Positions 25,300 through 34,574 of a stretch of 64,000 bases of DNA are shown in pieces. Under the pieces are notes generated by a model that did no database searches, was not told the DNA's origin, and was given only the letters and a program-made list of their open reading frames with translations. Source of the DNA: Veillonella denticariosi JCM 15641 (GTDB lineage Bacteria; Bacillota; Negativicutes; Veillonellales; Veillonellaceae); NCBI RefSeq assembly GCF_002959855.1, contig NZ_PPDB01000001.1:248001-312000 (forward strand), in the 5' to 3' direction. Numbering within the stretch: the stretch's first letter is position 1; each line of letters starts with the position of its first letter. Made by a program: the position numbers and the translations under genes.

Positions 25300-27593
25300 T
25301 GAAGCAGCACATTGGTAAATCTTACGATAAAGTCGATGCAAAAGGTATTTTGACGGGCAAGCCGTCCTATACGCGCGATTTTGTGCCGAAGGATGCACTT
25401 ATTATTAAGGCTCTTCGCAGCCCTCATGCGCAGGCGCGTATAAAGTCTATCGATACATCAAAGGCTAAGCTGATTCCGGGCGTGGAAGCCATCTTTACCT
25501 ATGAAGATGTACCGAATACAAGATATACATTGGCGGGTCAGACGTATCCGGAACCGTCTGCATATGATGCACTCATCTTGGATCCTGTAGTCCGTTACGT
25601 CGGTGATGAGGTGGCCCTTATTGTGGCTAAGGATGAAGCGACAGCATTAAAGGCGATGCCTCTTATCAAGGTGGAGTATGATGTGCAGACACCGGTTCTC
25701 GACATGCATACGGCTATAGATCATGAAACAATCGTCCATCCGGAGGATGATATTCACAATAATATTCCTGTAGGTCAGGATTATAAACGCAATATTTGCG
25801 TATCCTATCATAAACGTGTCGGAGATATCGAGGCGGAACTTGTAAAATGCGATTATGTGGTGGAAGGAACTTATTTTGACCAGGCGACACGTCAGACGTC
25901 GATGGAAACGTTTAACAGTTTTGGCTATATTGACGCATTAGGACGTATTGTCATCGTATCATCTACGCAGATTGTATTCCATGTGCGTCGTCACATTGCA
26001 CATGCTCTCGGAATTCCTGCATCGAAGGTGCGCGTTATCAAGCCTCGTATCGGCGGCGGTTTCGGTTCTAAGCAAACGGCGTGTACCGAATTGATGACCG
26101 CCTTTGTGACATGGAAACTAAAGAAACCTTGTTATCTCCTGTACGACCGTACAGAGGCACAGACGTGTTCCACGACTCGTCATGCTCGTGAGTGGAAGAT
26201 TCGCGTAGGAGCTACGAAGGACGGTATTATCAAGGTTATTGATATGGATTCCATCACGGCTGCAGGCGCTCATGCGACACATTGTTTCACGACGACCACG
26301 GCCGGGGAACATAAATCCGTTCCACTTTACAATAAAGCGACGGCGGTTCACTATGGTACCGAAGGTGTGTACACAAACCATACGCCGGGCGGTGCGTTCC
26401 GTGGTTATGGTGCTACAGAGGCATTGTGGCCTTTGGAATGTGCAGTCAATCAGTTGGCCGATAAAATGGGCATGGATCCGGCGGAATTACGCCAAAAGAA
26501 TCTGATTGCCGCAGGCGAACAGAGCATAGTATATGCACCTGATGAATATCTTGATTCCGGTCTTTTCCAGGATACGGTAAATCGAGTAAAAGAAATGGCC
26601 CGATGGGATGAACGGCCTCATTCCTGGGATATCGATGAACGGTATCGAGGCGGCCTCGGTATGGCTTTAGCTTTACAGGGATCCGGTGTTGCCAATATCG
26701 ATGTGGCTTCCGTAGAAGTTCGTCTTGGCGATGACGGGAACTATATATTGTATACCGGTTCTTCCGATATGGGTACGGGTTCTAATACCGTATTGAGCCA
26801 GATGGCGTGTGAAGTTATCGGTTGTCCTATGGAATATATGACGGTTATTGAATCCGATACGGATATTGTACCGTTCGATCCCGGCTCTTATGCATCCAGT
26901 ACAACCTATGTAACGGGTACGGCCACAAAAATGGCAGCGGAAGAGTTACGCAACAAGATTATTGAAAAGTTTGCGACGTTCTTTGAAACAGATGTTGATA
27001 ATATTGACTTCGACGGTGTTGTAGCCACCACAAAGGACGGTTCCAAGAAGATGGATATTCATGAATTGGCGCCGAAGTTAGTGGTGGGGCCTAAAGCGGA
27101 ACAGTTATCCGGTTCTGCTACATGGGGCAGCCATACATCACCACCTCCGTTCATGGCATCCATTGCGGAAGTGAAGGTCGATAAACAGACAGGTAAAGTA
27201 ATTCCTCTTCACTTCTACTCCTGTATTGATTGCGGAACCGTTATCAATCCTAAATTGGCGCGCGTTCAAGTTGAAGGCGGTGTAGTTCAGGCGATAGGCA
27301 TGGCATTGTATGAAGATGTGCGGTATTCTTCTAACGGTCGTTTGGAAACGAATAATCTCATGACGTATAAAATACCGACCCGCCAGGATATAGGGGAACT
27401 TCATACGGACTTTGTGGAGTCCTATGAACCGACAGGCGGATTTGGTGCAAAATCAATCGGCGAAGTCGTTATAAACACGGGATGTCCTGCTATTCAACAT
27501 GCCATTAAAAATGCTGTCGGTGCCGATATACGCACATTGCCTATGACACCGGAGAAGGTATTTATGGGAATGGACGAGAAATATAAAGCATAG
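25296..27593 (+). CDS. Molybdenum hydroxylase large (molybdopterin) subunit, xanthine dehydrogenase-like
   Basis: A 765-residue subunit holding the molybdopterin cofactor and active site. Conserved patterns are GGGFGSKQ, GGAFRGYGATE, GTGSNTVLSQM and the C-terminal GGFGAKSIGEVVIN, which carries the expected active-site glutamate. The substrate is unproven: xanthine or another purine is usual, but nicotinate- or purine-hydroxylase-like roles are also found in this family. The accessory genes that follow are those of enzymes carrying a labile selenium atom, so this may be one. Two starts, at 25296 and 25299, are equally possible. Confidence 0.92.
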   Translation: MMKQHIGKSYDKVDAKGILTGKPSYTRDFVPKDALIIKALRSPHAQARIKSIDTSKAKLIPGVEAIFTYEDVPNTRYTLAGQTYPEPSAYDALILDPVVRYVGDEVALIVAKDEATALKAMPLIKVEYDVQTPVLDMHTAIDHETIVHPEDDIHNNIPVGQDYKRNICVSYHKRVGDIEAELVKCDYVVEGTYFDQATRQTSMETFNSFGYIDALGRIVIVSSTQIVFHVRRHIAHALGIPASKVRVIKPRIGGGFGSKQTACTELMTAFVTWKLKKPCYLLYDRTEAQTCSTTRHAREWKIRVGATKDGIIKVIDMDSITAAGAHATHCFTTTTAGEHKSVPLYNKATAVHYGTEGVYTNHTPGGAFRGYGATEALWPLECAVNQLADKMGMDPAELRQKNLIAAGEQSIVYAPDEYLDSGLFQDTVNRVKEMARWDERPHSWDIDERYRGGLGMALALQGSGVANIDVASVEVRLGDDGNYILYTGSSDMGTGSNTVLSQMACEVIGCPMEYMTVIESDTDIVPFDPGSYASSTTYVTGTATKMAAEELRNKIIEKFATFFETDVDNIDFDGVVATTKDGSKKMDIHELAPKLVVGPKAEQLSGSATWGSHTSPPPFMASIAEVKVDKQTGKVIPLHFYSCIDCGTVINPKLARVQVEGGVVQAIGMALYEDVRYSSNGRLETNNLMTYKIPTRQDIGELHTDFVESYEPTGGFGAKSIGEVVINTGCPAIQHAIKNAVGADIRTLPMTPEKVFMGMDEKYKA

Positions 27594-27628
27594 CTGTTTC
27601 TGTTCGCTTTCTAAGGAGGCCTGGTTCT

Positions 27629-28387
27629 ATGAATGAACAAACATCGTATTGGAATCGTTTGGTACAGCCGGGGATCGTCGCCCTCGTAGGGGCCGGCGGT
27701 AAGACGACAGTATTATCCAAGCTGGTGGAATATGGCAGGTTGAAAGGTCAACCGATGGTGGTTACCACCACGACGCGTCTTTATGAATCACAGGTGGCTC
27801 ATTATGAACCGATTTATACAACGGATATTAATGAAGCCGATGAATATTGTACGGAACGTATTTTGCGCGGCTATTGCGGTGCGTGGTTTTCGGGCATTAC
27901 GGGAACCAAGGTGGACTCCTTAGATTGCGATTTTATCGATGGACTTTCACGGTTACATCCTAATTGGCAAATCGTCGTAGAGGCGGACGGTGCGAAGGAA
28001 AAATGGCTGAAAGCGCCGAAGACGACGGAACCGGTTATACCGTCATTGACAAAGACCACCATAGGGCTCGTTAATTTACAGATGTTGGGGACAAGTCTCG
28101 ATGATGAACATGTTCATAACATCGAGCTCGTTCAGGATATCGTAAAACGTGATATGGGCGCTATCGTGACGCCGCGTATGCTTGCGGACATCGTGCTGCA
28201 TAAGCAGGGGCTGTTCCAGTATAGTCGAGGCAAGAAAGTTTTGTTCTGTACCGGTTACGATACGGTGCAACATCGCATTATCGACGACTTTATCGATCAA
28301 ATCGTAGACAGTGATATTTCCGCCATCATCCTGGCCGACGGATATAAGGCGAGTTGTGAAATCCGTCGTATTATTCAATGCCGGTAG
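27629..28387 (+). CDS. yqeC: YqeC family selenium-dependent hydroxylase accessory protein
   Basis: A 252-residue protein with a P-loop-like GIVALVGAGGKTT (about residues 14-26), TTTTRLYESQ and VVEADGAKEKWLKAP. This pattern marks the YqeC family, found in genomes that encode selenium-dependent molybdenum hydroxylases. The biochemical role is not known. It follows the large subunit after 35 nt with AAGGAGG, and the MocA-like gene begins 6 nt after it. Confidence 0.88.
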   Translation: MNEQTSYWNRLVQPGIVALVGAGGKTTVLSKLVEYGRLKGQPMVVTTTTRLYESQVAHYEPIYTTDINEADEYCTERILRGYCGAWFSGITGTKVDSLDCDFIDGLSRLHPNWQIVVEADGAKEKWLKAPKTTEPVIPSLTKTTIGLVNLQMLGTSLDDEHVHNIELVQDIVKRDMGAIVTPRMLADIVLHKQGLFQYSRGKKVLFCTGYDTVQHRIIDDFIDQIVDSDISAIILADGYKASCEIRRIIQCR

Positions 28388-28393
28388 GTAATT

Positions 28394-29119
28394 ATGACTG
28401 CTGTGAAAGATGATTGCGTGACCGCTTTTAAAGCGGTGAAGGAATCTATAGATCGTGAACCTCTGCATATAGGTATTGTCTTGTTAGCGGGCGGTCAATC
28501 AAAGCGTATGGGATGTAATAAGCTGTTACTACCGTGGCGAAATAAGACCGTTATTGATGCGGTTTGTGAGGCGCTCCGATCAGGTTGGGACGGGGTTGAT
28601 ATATTGCCTCTGACGGATTGCAAGCGGCCCTTTGTGGCCATAACCGGCGATGATCATGACAAGCTGGCACCTATCGTAAGCCGCTATGGCTTTGAGGCGA
28701 TTCAAAATACTCGTCCTGAACAGGGGCAGGGGGTATCCATTGCCATGGGGGTACGTCATCTATTGGATTTGACGCCGATACCCCTTGACGGCATCCTATG
28801 TTCCGTAGGGGATCAGCCTTTATTGACGGGGCCTGTCGTAGGACAGATTATAGAGGCGTTCGAAGAGTATGCTGATCCCAAAACAATTGTCGTACCTCAT
28901 TACGGGGCGGCATACCGGTCGGGAAACCCCGTACTGTTCGGATCTTATTGGTTTTCGGCATTACAGCAAATTGATGGTGATCAAGGCGGAAAAACCATTA
29001 TTCGCGGTATCGGTAAGGATCATGTGGTGAAGGTCTGGATTAGTGATGATATCGGGGTCGATATCGATACACCTGATGATTTTAAGCATTTGCAAGGTCG
29101 TGAAAGCGAGACATTATGA
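28394..29119 (+). CDS. MocA-like molybdenum cofactor cytidylyl/nucleotidyltransferase
   Basis: A 241-residue nucleotidyltransferase. After about 25 extra N-terminal residues it has GIVLLAGGQSKRMGCNKLLLPW, the nucleotide-binding signature of MobA/MocA proteins, then CSVGDQPLLT and the Asp-rich WISDDIGVDIDTPDDF. MocA makes the cytosine dinucleotide form of the cofactor used by xanthine-dehydrogenase-type enzymes. Its place inside the accessory cluster supports that role. The stop overlaps the next ATG by four bases. Confidence 0.88.
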   Translation: MTAVKDDCVTAFKAVKESIDREPLHIGIVLLAGGQSKRMGCNKLLLPWRNKTVIDAVCEALRSGWDGVDILPLTDCKRPFVAITGDDHDKLAPIVSRYGFEAIQNTRPEQGQGVSIAMGVRHLLDLTPIPLDGILCSVGDQPLLTGPVVGQIIEAFEEYADPKTIVVPHYGAAYRSGNPVLFGSYWFSALQQIDGDQGGKTIIRGIGKDHVVKVWISDDIGVDIDTPDDFKHLQGRESETL

Positions 29120-29928
29120 AACCATTAGTGCTTATGCGTGGAGGCGGTGATATCGCTTCCGGCGCTGTATATAGATTGAAACGGGCCGGCTATCCCGTTG
29201 TCATTAATGAAATAGCTATTCCTACGATGATTCGTCGCGAGGTCTGCTACGGTAATGCAGTACATCGCGGTGAGATGATTCTGGAGCGATATGTGGCGCG
29301 CCATGTGTCCATTGAGGAAATACCGGAGATGTTGGCGAATGATGTGATTCCCGTTGTGACCTCTCCTTATGAAGACTTGCTGGCTACACTACATCCTCCC
29401 ATCGTGGTGGATGCTATTTTGAGCAAGAAAAATTTAGGCACTAACAAATCCGATGCGGAACTCGTGGTCGGTGTGGGTCCCGGATTTACCGCCGGTTATG
29501 ATGTGGATGTGGTTATTGAAACGATGCGCGGTCACTGGTTGGGACGCTGTATCTATGACGGACCGGCTCAGCCGAATACGGGTATTCCCGGCGATGTAGG
29601 CGGCTTTACCCATGAACGGGTAATTCATGCTCCGAAAGCTGGTTTGTTTACGGCGAAGCGTCATATAGGGGACTCCGTACAGGCTAATGAAGTGATCGGT
29701 TATGTTGACGATGAACCGGTTCGTGCAAAGATTACAGGTATTCTCCGGGGAATTTTAAAGAGCGGGCTCATCGTATCGGATCATTTCAAGTTGGCTGATG
29801 TCGATGCCCGTTGCGAAGAATCTCATTGTTATAGTATTTCGGATAAATCCCTTGCCGTCGGTGGAGGCGTACTGGAAGCTGTAACCGCCTGGGACTATGA
29901 AAGGAATCAAGATGGAAACGATTTATGA
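29116..29928 (+). CDS. yqeB: YqeB family selenium-dependent molybdenum hydroxylase maturation protein
   Basis: A 270-residue protein starting MKPLVLMRGGGDIASG with a dinucleotide-fold loop and GVGPGFTAGYDVDVVIE further on. This is the YqeB/EF2563 family, a marker of selenium-dependent molybdenum hydroxylases by comparative genomics (families described alongside orphan SelD proteins). It is thought to help place labile selenium in the cofactor; direct proof is lacking. It overlaps its neighbours on both sides, so it is tightly coupled to the MocA-like and XdhC-like genes. Confidence 0.88.
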   Translation: MKPLVLMRGGGDIASGAVYRLKRAGYPVVINEIAIPTMIRREVCYGNAVHRGEMILERYVARHVSIEEIPEMLANDVIPVVTSPYEDLLATLHPPIVVDAILSKKNLGTNKSDAELVVGVGPGFTAGYDVDVVIETMRGHWLGRCIYDGPAQPNTGIPGDVGGFTHERVIHAPKAGLFTAKRHIGDSVQANEVIGYVDDEPVRAKITGILRGILKSGLIVSDHFKLADVDARCEESHCYSISDKSLAVGGGVLEAVTAWDYERNQDGNDL

Positions 29929-30640
29929 CGTAATGAAAAATCGGTTACATGCGACCGAAACCACCTTGATGGTTACGGTTCTGTCAGGACCGCGACAAGG
30001 TGATAAAACTATTTATGCGGAGGATGGCAGTGTTCTTTACGGGACGGCTATCGAAGGCTTTACCGTAGACAAGGCAAAACTGAATGCTCTTTGCATGGTC
30101 GGTGAGATGGAATGCTTCGTGCAACCTGTGGAAAATGATCCGTCCGTTCTCGTGTTGGGGGCGGGGCATGTGAGCCGTGCTATTACAGACCTGCTTTTAT
30201 TCATCGGATGTCGCGTTACTGTTGTGGACGATCGTCCCGAATATGTGGTCCCTGAATTTTTCGATGAACGCGTCATCCGTAAGTGTTTGCCGCTGGAAAA
30301 TTTTAAGAATGATTTGCCTCTTGATGAATACAACGGCTTTATCATCGTTACGAGAGCCCATGAATACGATAATATCTGTCTTGAGCAATTGCGCGATTAT
30401 CTTCCTGCCTATATGGGCGTAATGGGCAGTCAGAAACGCATTCATTATGCGTTTGAAGTATTGCGGGAACAGGGCTGGACGCAGGAGGAACTCGATATGA
30501 TTTACGCTCCTATCGGTCTCGATTTAGGTGCGCAAACACCCGAGGAAATCGCTCTGTCCATCGTCAGTGAATATTTAGCAGTAGTACGTGGAAAAAAGGG
30601 CGGCTCATTGCGGAAAGGTAGAGTGAACCATGAATCGTGA
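29912..30640 (+). CDS. XdhC-family accessory protein with Rossmann domain
   Basis: A 242-residue protein. Its second half is the XdhC C-terminal Rossmann domain (VLVLGAGHVSRAITDL, VTVVDDRPEYV, GVMGSQKR, PIGLDLGAQTPEEIALS). The first 70 residues are only weakly like the XdhC_CoxI domain. XdhC proteins bind and sulfurate (or here perhaps selenate) the molybdenum cofactor before insertion. The ATG at 29912 has AAAGGA at good spacing and overlaps the preceding gene by 17 nt. The companion gene downstream carries a stand-alone XdhC_CoxI domain. Confidence 0.88.
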   Translation: METIYDVMKNRLHATETTLMVTVLSGPRQGDKTIYAEDGSVLYGTAIEGFTVDKAKLNALCMVGEMECFVQPVENDPSVLVLGAGHVSRAITDLLLFIGCRVTVVDDRPEYVVPEFFDERVIRKCLPLENFKNDLPLDEYNGFIIVTRAHEYDNICLEQLRDYLPAYMGVMGSQKRIHYAFEVLREQGWTQEELDMIYAPIGLDLGAQTPEEIALSIVSEYLAVVRGKKGGSLRKGRVNHES

Positions 30641-30944
30641 GTTTGTTGAATATCTCAGTGCTCGTCAGAATGAAACATTAGCGGTGGCTACGATCCTGTT
30701 TACTCGCGGTTCTACGCCACGTAAAGCGGGAACGTCGATGGTGGTATTCCCTGACGGATCCATCTTCGGTACGATCGGCGGCGGTCGTGCGGAGAATGAA
30801 ATTCGCCTCAGTGCCGTCGATTCCCTGAAGAAAAAGGAAACTCATCGTCGCATCGAAGTTCGACTTGACGATGATGCGGCCGTTAAGGAAGGCATGGTCT
30901 GCGGCGGCGAGATGGATGTATGGATTGAAACTCAGAATATTTAA
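30630..30944 (+). CDS. Small XdhC_CoxI-domain protein
   Basis: A 104-residue protein matching only the N-terminal XdhC_CoxI domain (ATILFTRGSTPRKAGTSMVV, FGTIGGGRAENEI, VCGGEMDVWIE). In XdhC of E. coli or Rhodobacter this domain is joined to the Rossmann domain; here the two are on separate, overlapping genes. It includes the conserved MVCGGEMDV motif with its cysteine. It is the last gene of the molybdenum hydroxylase run and is followed by a terminator. Confidence 0.85.
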   Translation: MNREFVEYLSARQNETLAVATILFTRGSTPRKAGTSMVVFPDGSIFGTIGGGRAENEIRLSAVDSLKKKETHRRIEVRLDDDAAVKEGMVCGGEMDVWIETQNI

Positions 30945-30990
30945 ATTTGAACGTTTCTAAATTTACAGTGCTTTCAAAATACGATAAAAT

Positions 30991-31030
30991 ATAAGGTACA
31001 GTCATATGATAAGGCTGTACCTTATTATTT
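30991..31030 (+). terminator. Terminator after the molybdenum hydroxylase cluster
   Basis: ATAAGGTACAG pairs with CTGTACCTTAT (13-nt loop), followed by TATTTTG. It separates the accessory genes from cdaA. Confidence 0.75.
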
Positions 31031-31049
31031 TGTATAAGGAGTTATGAAT

Positions 31050-31862
31050 ATGCATTTTGACGCACTTATACATACCTTTAGGTTCCTTGATATCGTCGAT
31101 ATTTTAACGGTTGCTATCGGTATTTACTATATGTATAAACTGCTTAAAGATACACGGGCCGTATCTCTCCTGAAGGGCCTTGTCATCTTGGCGGTATTGA
31201 ATTTATTGAGTCATCTGTTAAATCTGTATGTAATTAACTGGATTTTACAACAAGGGATGACGGTACTTCTCTTCGCGTTGCCTGTCGTATTCCAGCCGGA
31301 ATTGCGTCGTGCCCTTGAACAGTTGGGGCGGGGGCGAATTTTCAGTAAGGCTCAAAACGTGAACGAAGAGGAAATGGATATGGCCATCAATGAAGTAATG
31401 GCGGCGGCTCGCGTCATGTCCCGTGAACATACGGGGGCGCTCATCGTATTTGAACGCGAGGTGGGTTTGAACGATTTCGTCGATACGGGGATTCTCATAG
31501 ACGCCGTATTGAGTCGTGAGCTCATAAAAAATATATTCGTTCCCAGTACACCGCTTCATGATGGTGCCTTGATTATTCGGGACGGGCGTATCCGTGCGGC
31601 CGGATGTCTGTTGCCGTTAACTGAGGATCGCACATTGAGTACGGAGCTGGGAACTCGTCACCGCGCTGCAATCGGCTTATCCGAACAGACCGATGCGGTC
31701 GTTGTCGTCGTCAGTGAGGAAACGGGGACCATTTCGTACACATATGGCGGACATATTTATCGTCATTTACCGGAAGACCAGATTAAAGAGGCTTTGCGTA
31801 CCTTTATGGAACGCCCTCGTCAAACCATTACAAGCATGTGGAAATGGAGGGCGAAAAAATGA
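31050..31862 (+). CDS. cdaA: Diadenylate cyclase CdaA
   Basis: A 270-residue membrane enzyme that makes c-di-AMP from two ATP. Three N-terminal helices (about 12-80) precede the DAC domain with DGA (171-173) and RHR (203-205), both needed for catalysis. I took the ATG at 31050 because AAGGAG lies 7-8 nt upstream, whereas the ATG at 31044 is only 2 nt from it. Its stop overlaps the ATG of the YbbR-domain regulator. The order cdaA-cdaR-(flavoprotein)-glmM is the classical Firmicute arrangement; GlmM is a known CdaA partner in Bacillus and Lactococcus. Confidence 0.95.
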   Translation: MHFDALIHTFRFLDIVDILTVAIGIYYMYKLLKDTRAVSLLKGLVILAVLNLLSHLLNLYVINWILQQGMTVLLFALPVVFQPELRRALEQLGRGRIFSKAQNVNEEEMDMAINEVMAAARVMSREHTGALIVFEREVGLNDFVDTGILIDAVLSRELIKNIFVPSTPLHDGALIIRDGRIRAAGCLLPLTEDRTLSTELGTRHRAAIGLSEQTDAVVVVVSEETGTISYTYGGHIYRHLPEDQIKEALRTFMERPRQTITSMWKWRAKK

Positions 31863-32782
31863 TGATTCATTTGAAACGCAACTGGGTTGCGAAATTACTG
31901 TCCATTTTGGCTGCAATCGTCATGTGGTTCTTCATCATGAGAGATCAAAACCCTGTGATGGAGGTTACCTATAATGTGCCGATTCAAGTTCAAAATTTAG
32001 AATCAAATTATATCATCGAGGATGCACCGGCATCGGCTCGCGTGGTCTTGAGCGGACCTCGAGATACGATTATTACGATGAAAGCCGATGTTCTCAAGGC
32101 TTATATCGACGCCTCCGGAGTAAAGCCGGGTCAGAATAATGTGACTATAACTTTCACCCCGCCGGCGGGTATGACGCTTGTGGAGGTTAAACCGGATAAT
32201 ATCACTATCAATGTTGATGAATATGCGGAACGAAAATTACCTGTTGAAATTGTGCCGCTAGGTAAATTCTCCGATGATGTGGCGTTGAAGTCCGTGACGA
32301 TTGTTCCGAAAGAGGTGACCGTATCGGGCCGCAAACAGCAGGTCAATGCGGCTGCAAAGGTTGTCATGAAGGTAAACCTTACGGGACAAACTAAAAATTT
32401 CAGCAGCGTAGGCGCTCTTGAAGCATGGGATAACAGCGGTAATGTATTGGATGTGCATGTCAATCCGGCACAGGGGCAGGCACAATATGAATTGAATTTA
32501 TTGCGCAAGGATAAGGCTGTACCGATAAACGTACCGACCACGGGAACCGTAGCTGATGGCTATGAGGTCAAATCTATTACACAATCTCCGTCTCAGCTGA
32601 CGATTACGGGACGTGAGGAAATTGTGGATAGCGTGAATGAAATTCAAACGGAGCCGATTGATATATCCGGTGTGAATACACCGATACAGGGCACATATAA
32701 TCTAGTATTGCCGAACGGTATTAGCAGTAATGTCTCGACGGTGCGTATTAAAATAGATGTTCAGAAGAAAGAAAATACGTAA
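31859..32782 (+). CDS. cdaR: YbbR-domain regulator of diadenylate cyclase
   Basis: A 307-residue protein with one N-terminal membrane helix (WVAKLLSILAAIVMWFFIM) and three or so YbbR-like beta repeats outside the membrane, recognisable by spaced P-x-x-V-x-V-x-G-type strands such as VPKEVTVSGRKQ and SPSQLTITGREE. CdaR binds and modulates CdaA. The ATG at 31859 has GGAGGG upstream and overlaps the cdaA stop. A hairpin at 32796-32833 follows. Confidence 0.9.
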   Translation: MMIHLKRNWVAKLLSILAAIVMWFFIMRDQNPVMEVTYNVPIQVQNLESNYIIEDAPASARVVLSGPRDTIITMKADVLKAYIDASGVKPGQNNVTITFTPPAGMTLVEVKPDNITINVDEYAERKLPVEIVPLGKFSDDVALKSVTIVPKEVTVSGRKQQVNAAAKVVMKVNLTGQTKNFSSVGALEAWDNSGNVLDVHVNPAQGQAQYELNLLRKDKAVPINVPTTGTVADGYEVKSITQSPSQLTITGREEIVDSVNEIQTEPIDISGVNTPIQGTYNLVLPNGISSNVSTVRIKIDVQKKENT

Positions 32783-32795
32783 TGTAGGGACTTAA

Positions 32796-32833
32796 AAATA
32801 ATCCATGAGGACCGTTGTTCTCATGGATTATTT
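32796..32833 (+). terminator. Terminator-like hairpin after cdaR
   Basis: AAATAATCCATGAG pairs perfectly with CTCATGGATTATTT around 10 nt. The T-run is short, so some readthrough into the flavoprotein gene is likely. Confidence 0.65.
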
Positions 32834-32848
32834 ACGATAGGTACATAA

Positions 32849-34456
32849 ATGATCAGAATAATAAATCTCCGCGTGGCCGTTACGGTCAAGTCGGATATCA
32901 AAGATGTTGTAGAAAAGAAATATCCAGCGCTGCGCGGTACGATTCAAACAATTCATGTCGTACGCCGTGCCGTCGATGCTCGTAAGAAACCGAATATCGT
33001 ATTTGTGTACACTTTGTTTATAGAGGTGAAGCACGAGGCGCAGGTTATGAGAAAATTGGGGAAACAGAAGGATGTATCCCTGTTTCATGCGGAAGAACCG
33101 GAACCGATTGTGATCGGTTCCGTACCTCTGGCTCATCGTCCCGTTGTTATGGGCTTCGGGCCCGCAGGAATGCTGGCCGCTTTTTATCTTGCCCGTGAAG
33201 GGTATCGGCCCATCGTTTTTGAACGGGGGCAAGATGTGGATACGCGCAGTATGGACGTGGAAACATTCTGGAAACAGGGGCTGTTTAAACCGGAATCCAA
33301 TGTGCAATTCGGTGAAGGCGGTGCCGGTACATTCTCGGATGGCAAGTTGACGACGCGCATCACTCACCCTAGGCTCCATGAAATCTCCAAATATTTTGTT
33401 GAATTCGGGGCTCCTGAGGAAATTTTGTACAAGCATAAACCTCACGTAGGGACCGATAAATTGCGGACCATGGTGAAAGCCATGCGCGAACGCATCATCG
33501 AATGGGGCGGTGAGGTGCGTTTCGGGGCGAAGATAACGGATTTATTTATTGAAAATAATTGTATTGTAGGCGTTGAAGTCAATCACAATCAACGCATCGA
33601 TACGACTGTTGTTCTGTCCGGCGTCGGACATAGTGCCCGCGATACCTATGAAATGCTTCATAAACGTCATGTTGAAATGACTGCAAAGCCTTTTGCTATC
33701 GGTGTTCGTATCGAGCATGATCAGTCGATTATCGATCAGTCGCAATACGGTGTGGAGCCGGCCAGCTTGGGCCTTGGTGCAGCGGAATATTCCCTGGTGT
33801 ATCACGATAAGGAATCAGGCCGCACCGCATACAGCTTCTGTATGTGTCCCGGCGGTCAGGTGGTGGCCTCCGCATCCGAAGAGGGCGGCGTCGTAACGAA
33901 TGGTATGAGCTTATACGCCCGCGACAGCGGTGTAGCGAACAGCGCCATCGTCGTGAATGTGGGACCAGACGATTTCGGAACACATCCCCTTGACGGTGTT
34001 GCCTTTCAGCGTGAATGGGAGCGAAAAGCGTTTAACTTGGGCGGGTCCAATTTTCATGCACCGGCTCAGACGGTGGGGCAATTCTTAGGGCTTTCACAGG
34101 CTCCGACCGTAGCGGACAGCGTATACAGTTATGAACCAGGTGTAGTGAACTGCGATTTGCACGAGTGCCTGCCGGACTATGTGACGTCCGTTCTTGAGAA
34201 GGCTTTGCCGTATTGGGGGCGCCGTATTCATGGCTTTGACGATCCGAAGGTGTGCATGACGGGGGTGGAAACCCGCACGTCCGCACCGCTTCGCATAGGG
34301 CGCAATGAGGAGCGTGTATCGCCTACGGTGGGAGGCTTCTACCCTATGGGGGAAGGCGCCGGTTATGCAGGCGGTATCATGAGCGCCGCCCTCGACGGCG
34401 CCGAAACGGCAATTCTCTGTATGGCTAAATATGCCAGACCGTCAATTGACAATTAG
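32849..34456 (+). CDS. FAD-dependent oxidoreductase (COG2509 family)
   Basis: A 535-residue flavoprotein. About 95 N-terminal residues of alpha/beta type lead into a Rossmann FAD site (VVMGFGPAGMLAAFYLAREG) and FGEGGAGTFSDGKL. Near the end are TGVETRTSAPLRI and the second FAD contact GEGAGYAGGIMSAA. This family is widespread next to glmM in Firmicutes; its substrate is not known to me. It shares local features with HI0933-like proteins. The ribosome site is a modest GATAGG. No other redox gene lies close by. Confidence 0.85.
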   Translation: MIRIINLRVAVTVKSDIKDVVEKKYPALRGTIQTIHVVRRAVDARKKPNIVFVYTLFIEVKHEAQVMRKLGKQKDVSLFHAEEPEPIVIGSVPLAHRPVVMGFGPAGMLAAFYLAREGYRPIVFERGQDVDTRSMDVETFWKQGLFKPESNVQFGEGGAGTFSDGKLTTRITHPRLHEISKYFVEFGAPEEILYKHKPHVGTDKLRTMVKAMRERIIEWGGEVRFGAKITDLFIENNCIVGVEVNHNQRIDTTVVLSGVGHSARDTYEMLHKRHVEMTAKPFAIGVRIEHDQSIIDQSQYGVEPASLGLGAAEYSLVYHDKESGRTAYSFCMCPGGQVVASASEEGGVVTNGMSLYARDSGVANSAIVVNVGPDDFGTHPLDGVAFQREWERKAFNLGGSNFHAPAQTVGQFLGLSQAPTVADSVYSYEPGVVNCDLHECLPDYVTSVLEKALPYWGRRIHGFDDPKVCMTGVETRTSAPLRIGRNEERVSPTVGGFYPMGEGAGYAGGIMSAALDGAETAILCMAKYARPSIDN

Positions 34457-34542
34457 GATGGCAGGTAAATTATTAACCTGGCTTGATGAATGTGTATTCA
34501 TAGGAAAACAATGATTTAGAGTTATTCTATATGTGATATATT

Positions 34543-34551
34543 GTGATATAA
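34543..34551 (+). promoter_or_regulatory. Extended -10 promoter of glmM
   Basis: TGATATAAT is a perfect extended -10 (TGnTATAAT). No good -35 is visible, as is common for this promoter type. The start point would be near 34558, placing the palindrome 34575-34596 in the leader. Confidence 0.6.
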
Positions 34552-34574
34552 TACACAACAGCAATTATAGGTGG

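Noticed and set aside
32828-33445. 205-codon minus-strand frame opposite the COG2509 flavoprotein
   Set aside because: Shadow of codon bias in the real gene; no start signals.
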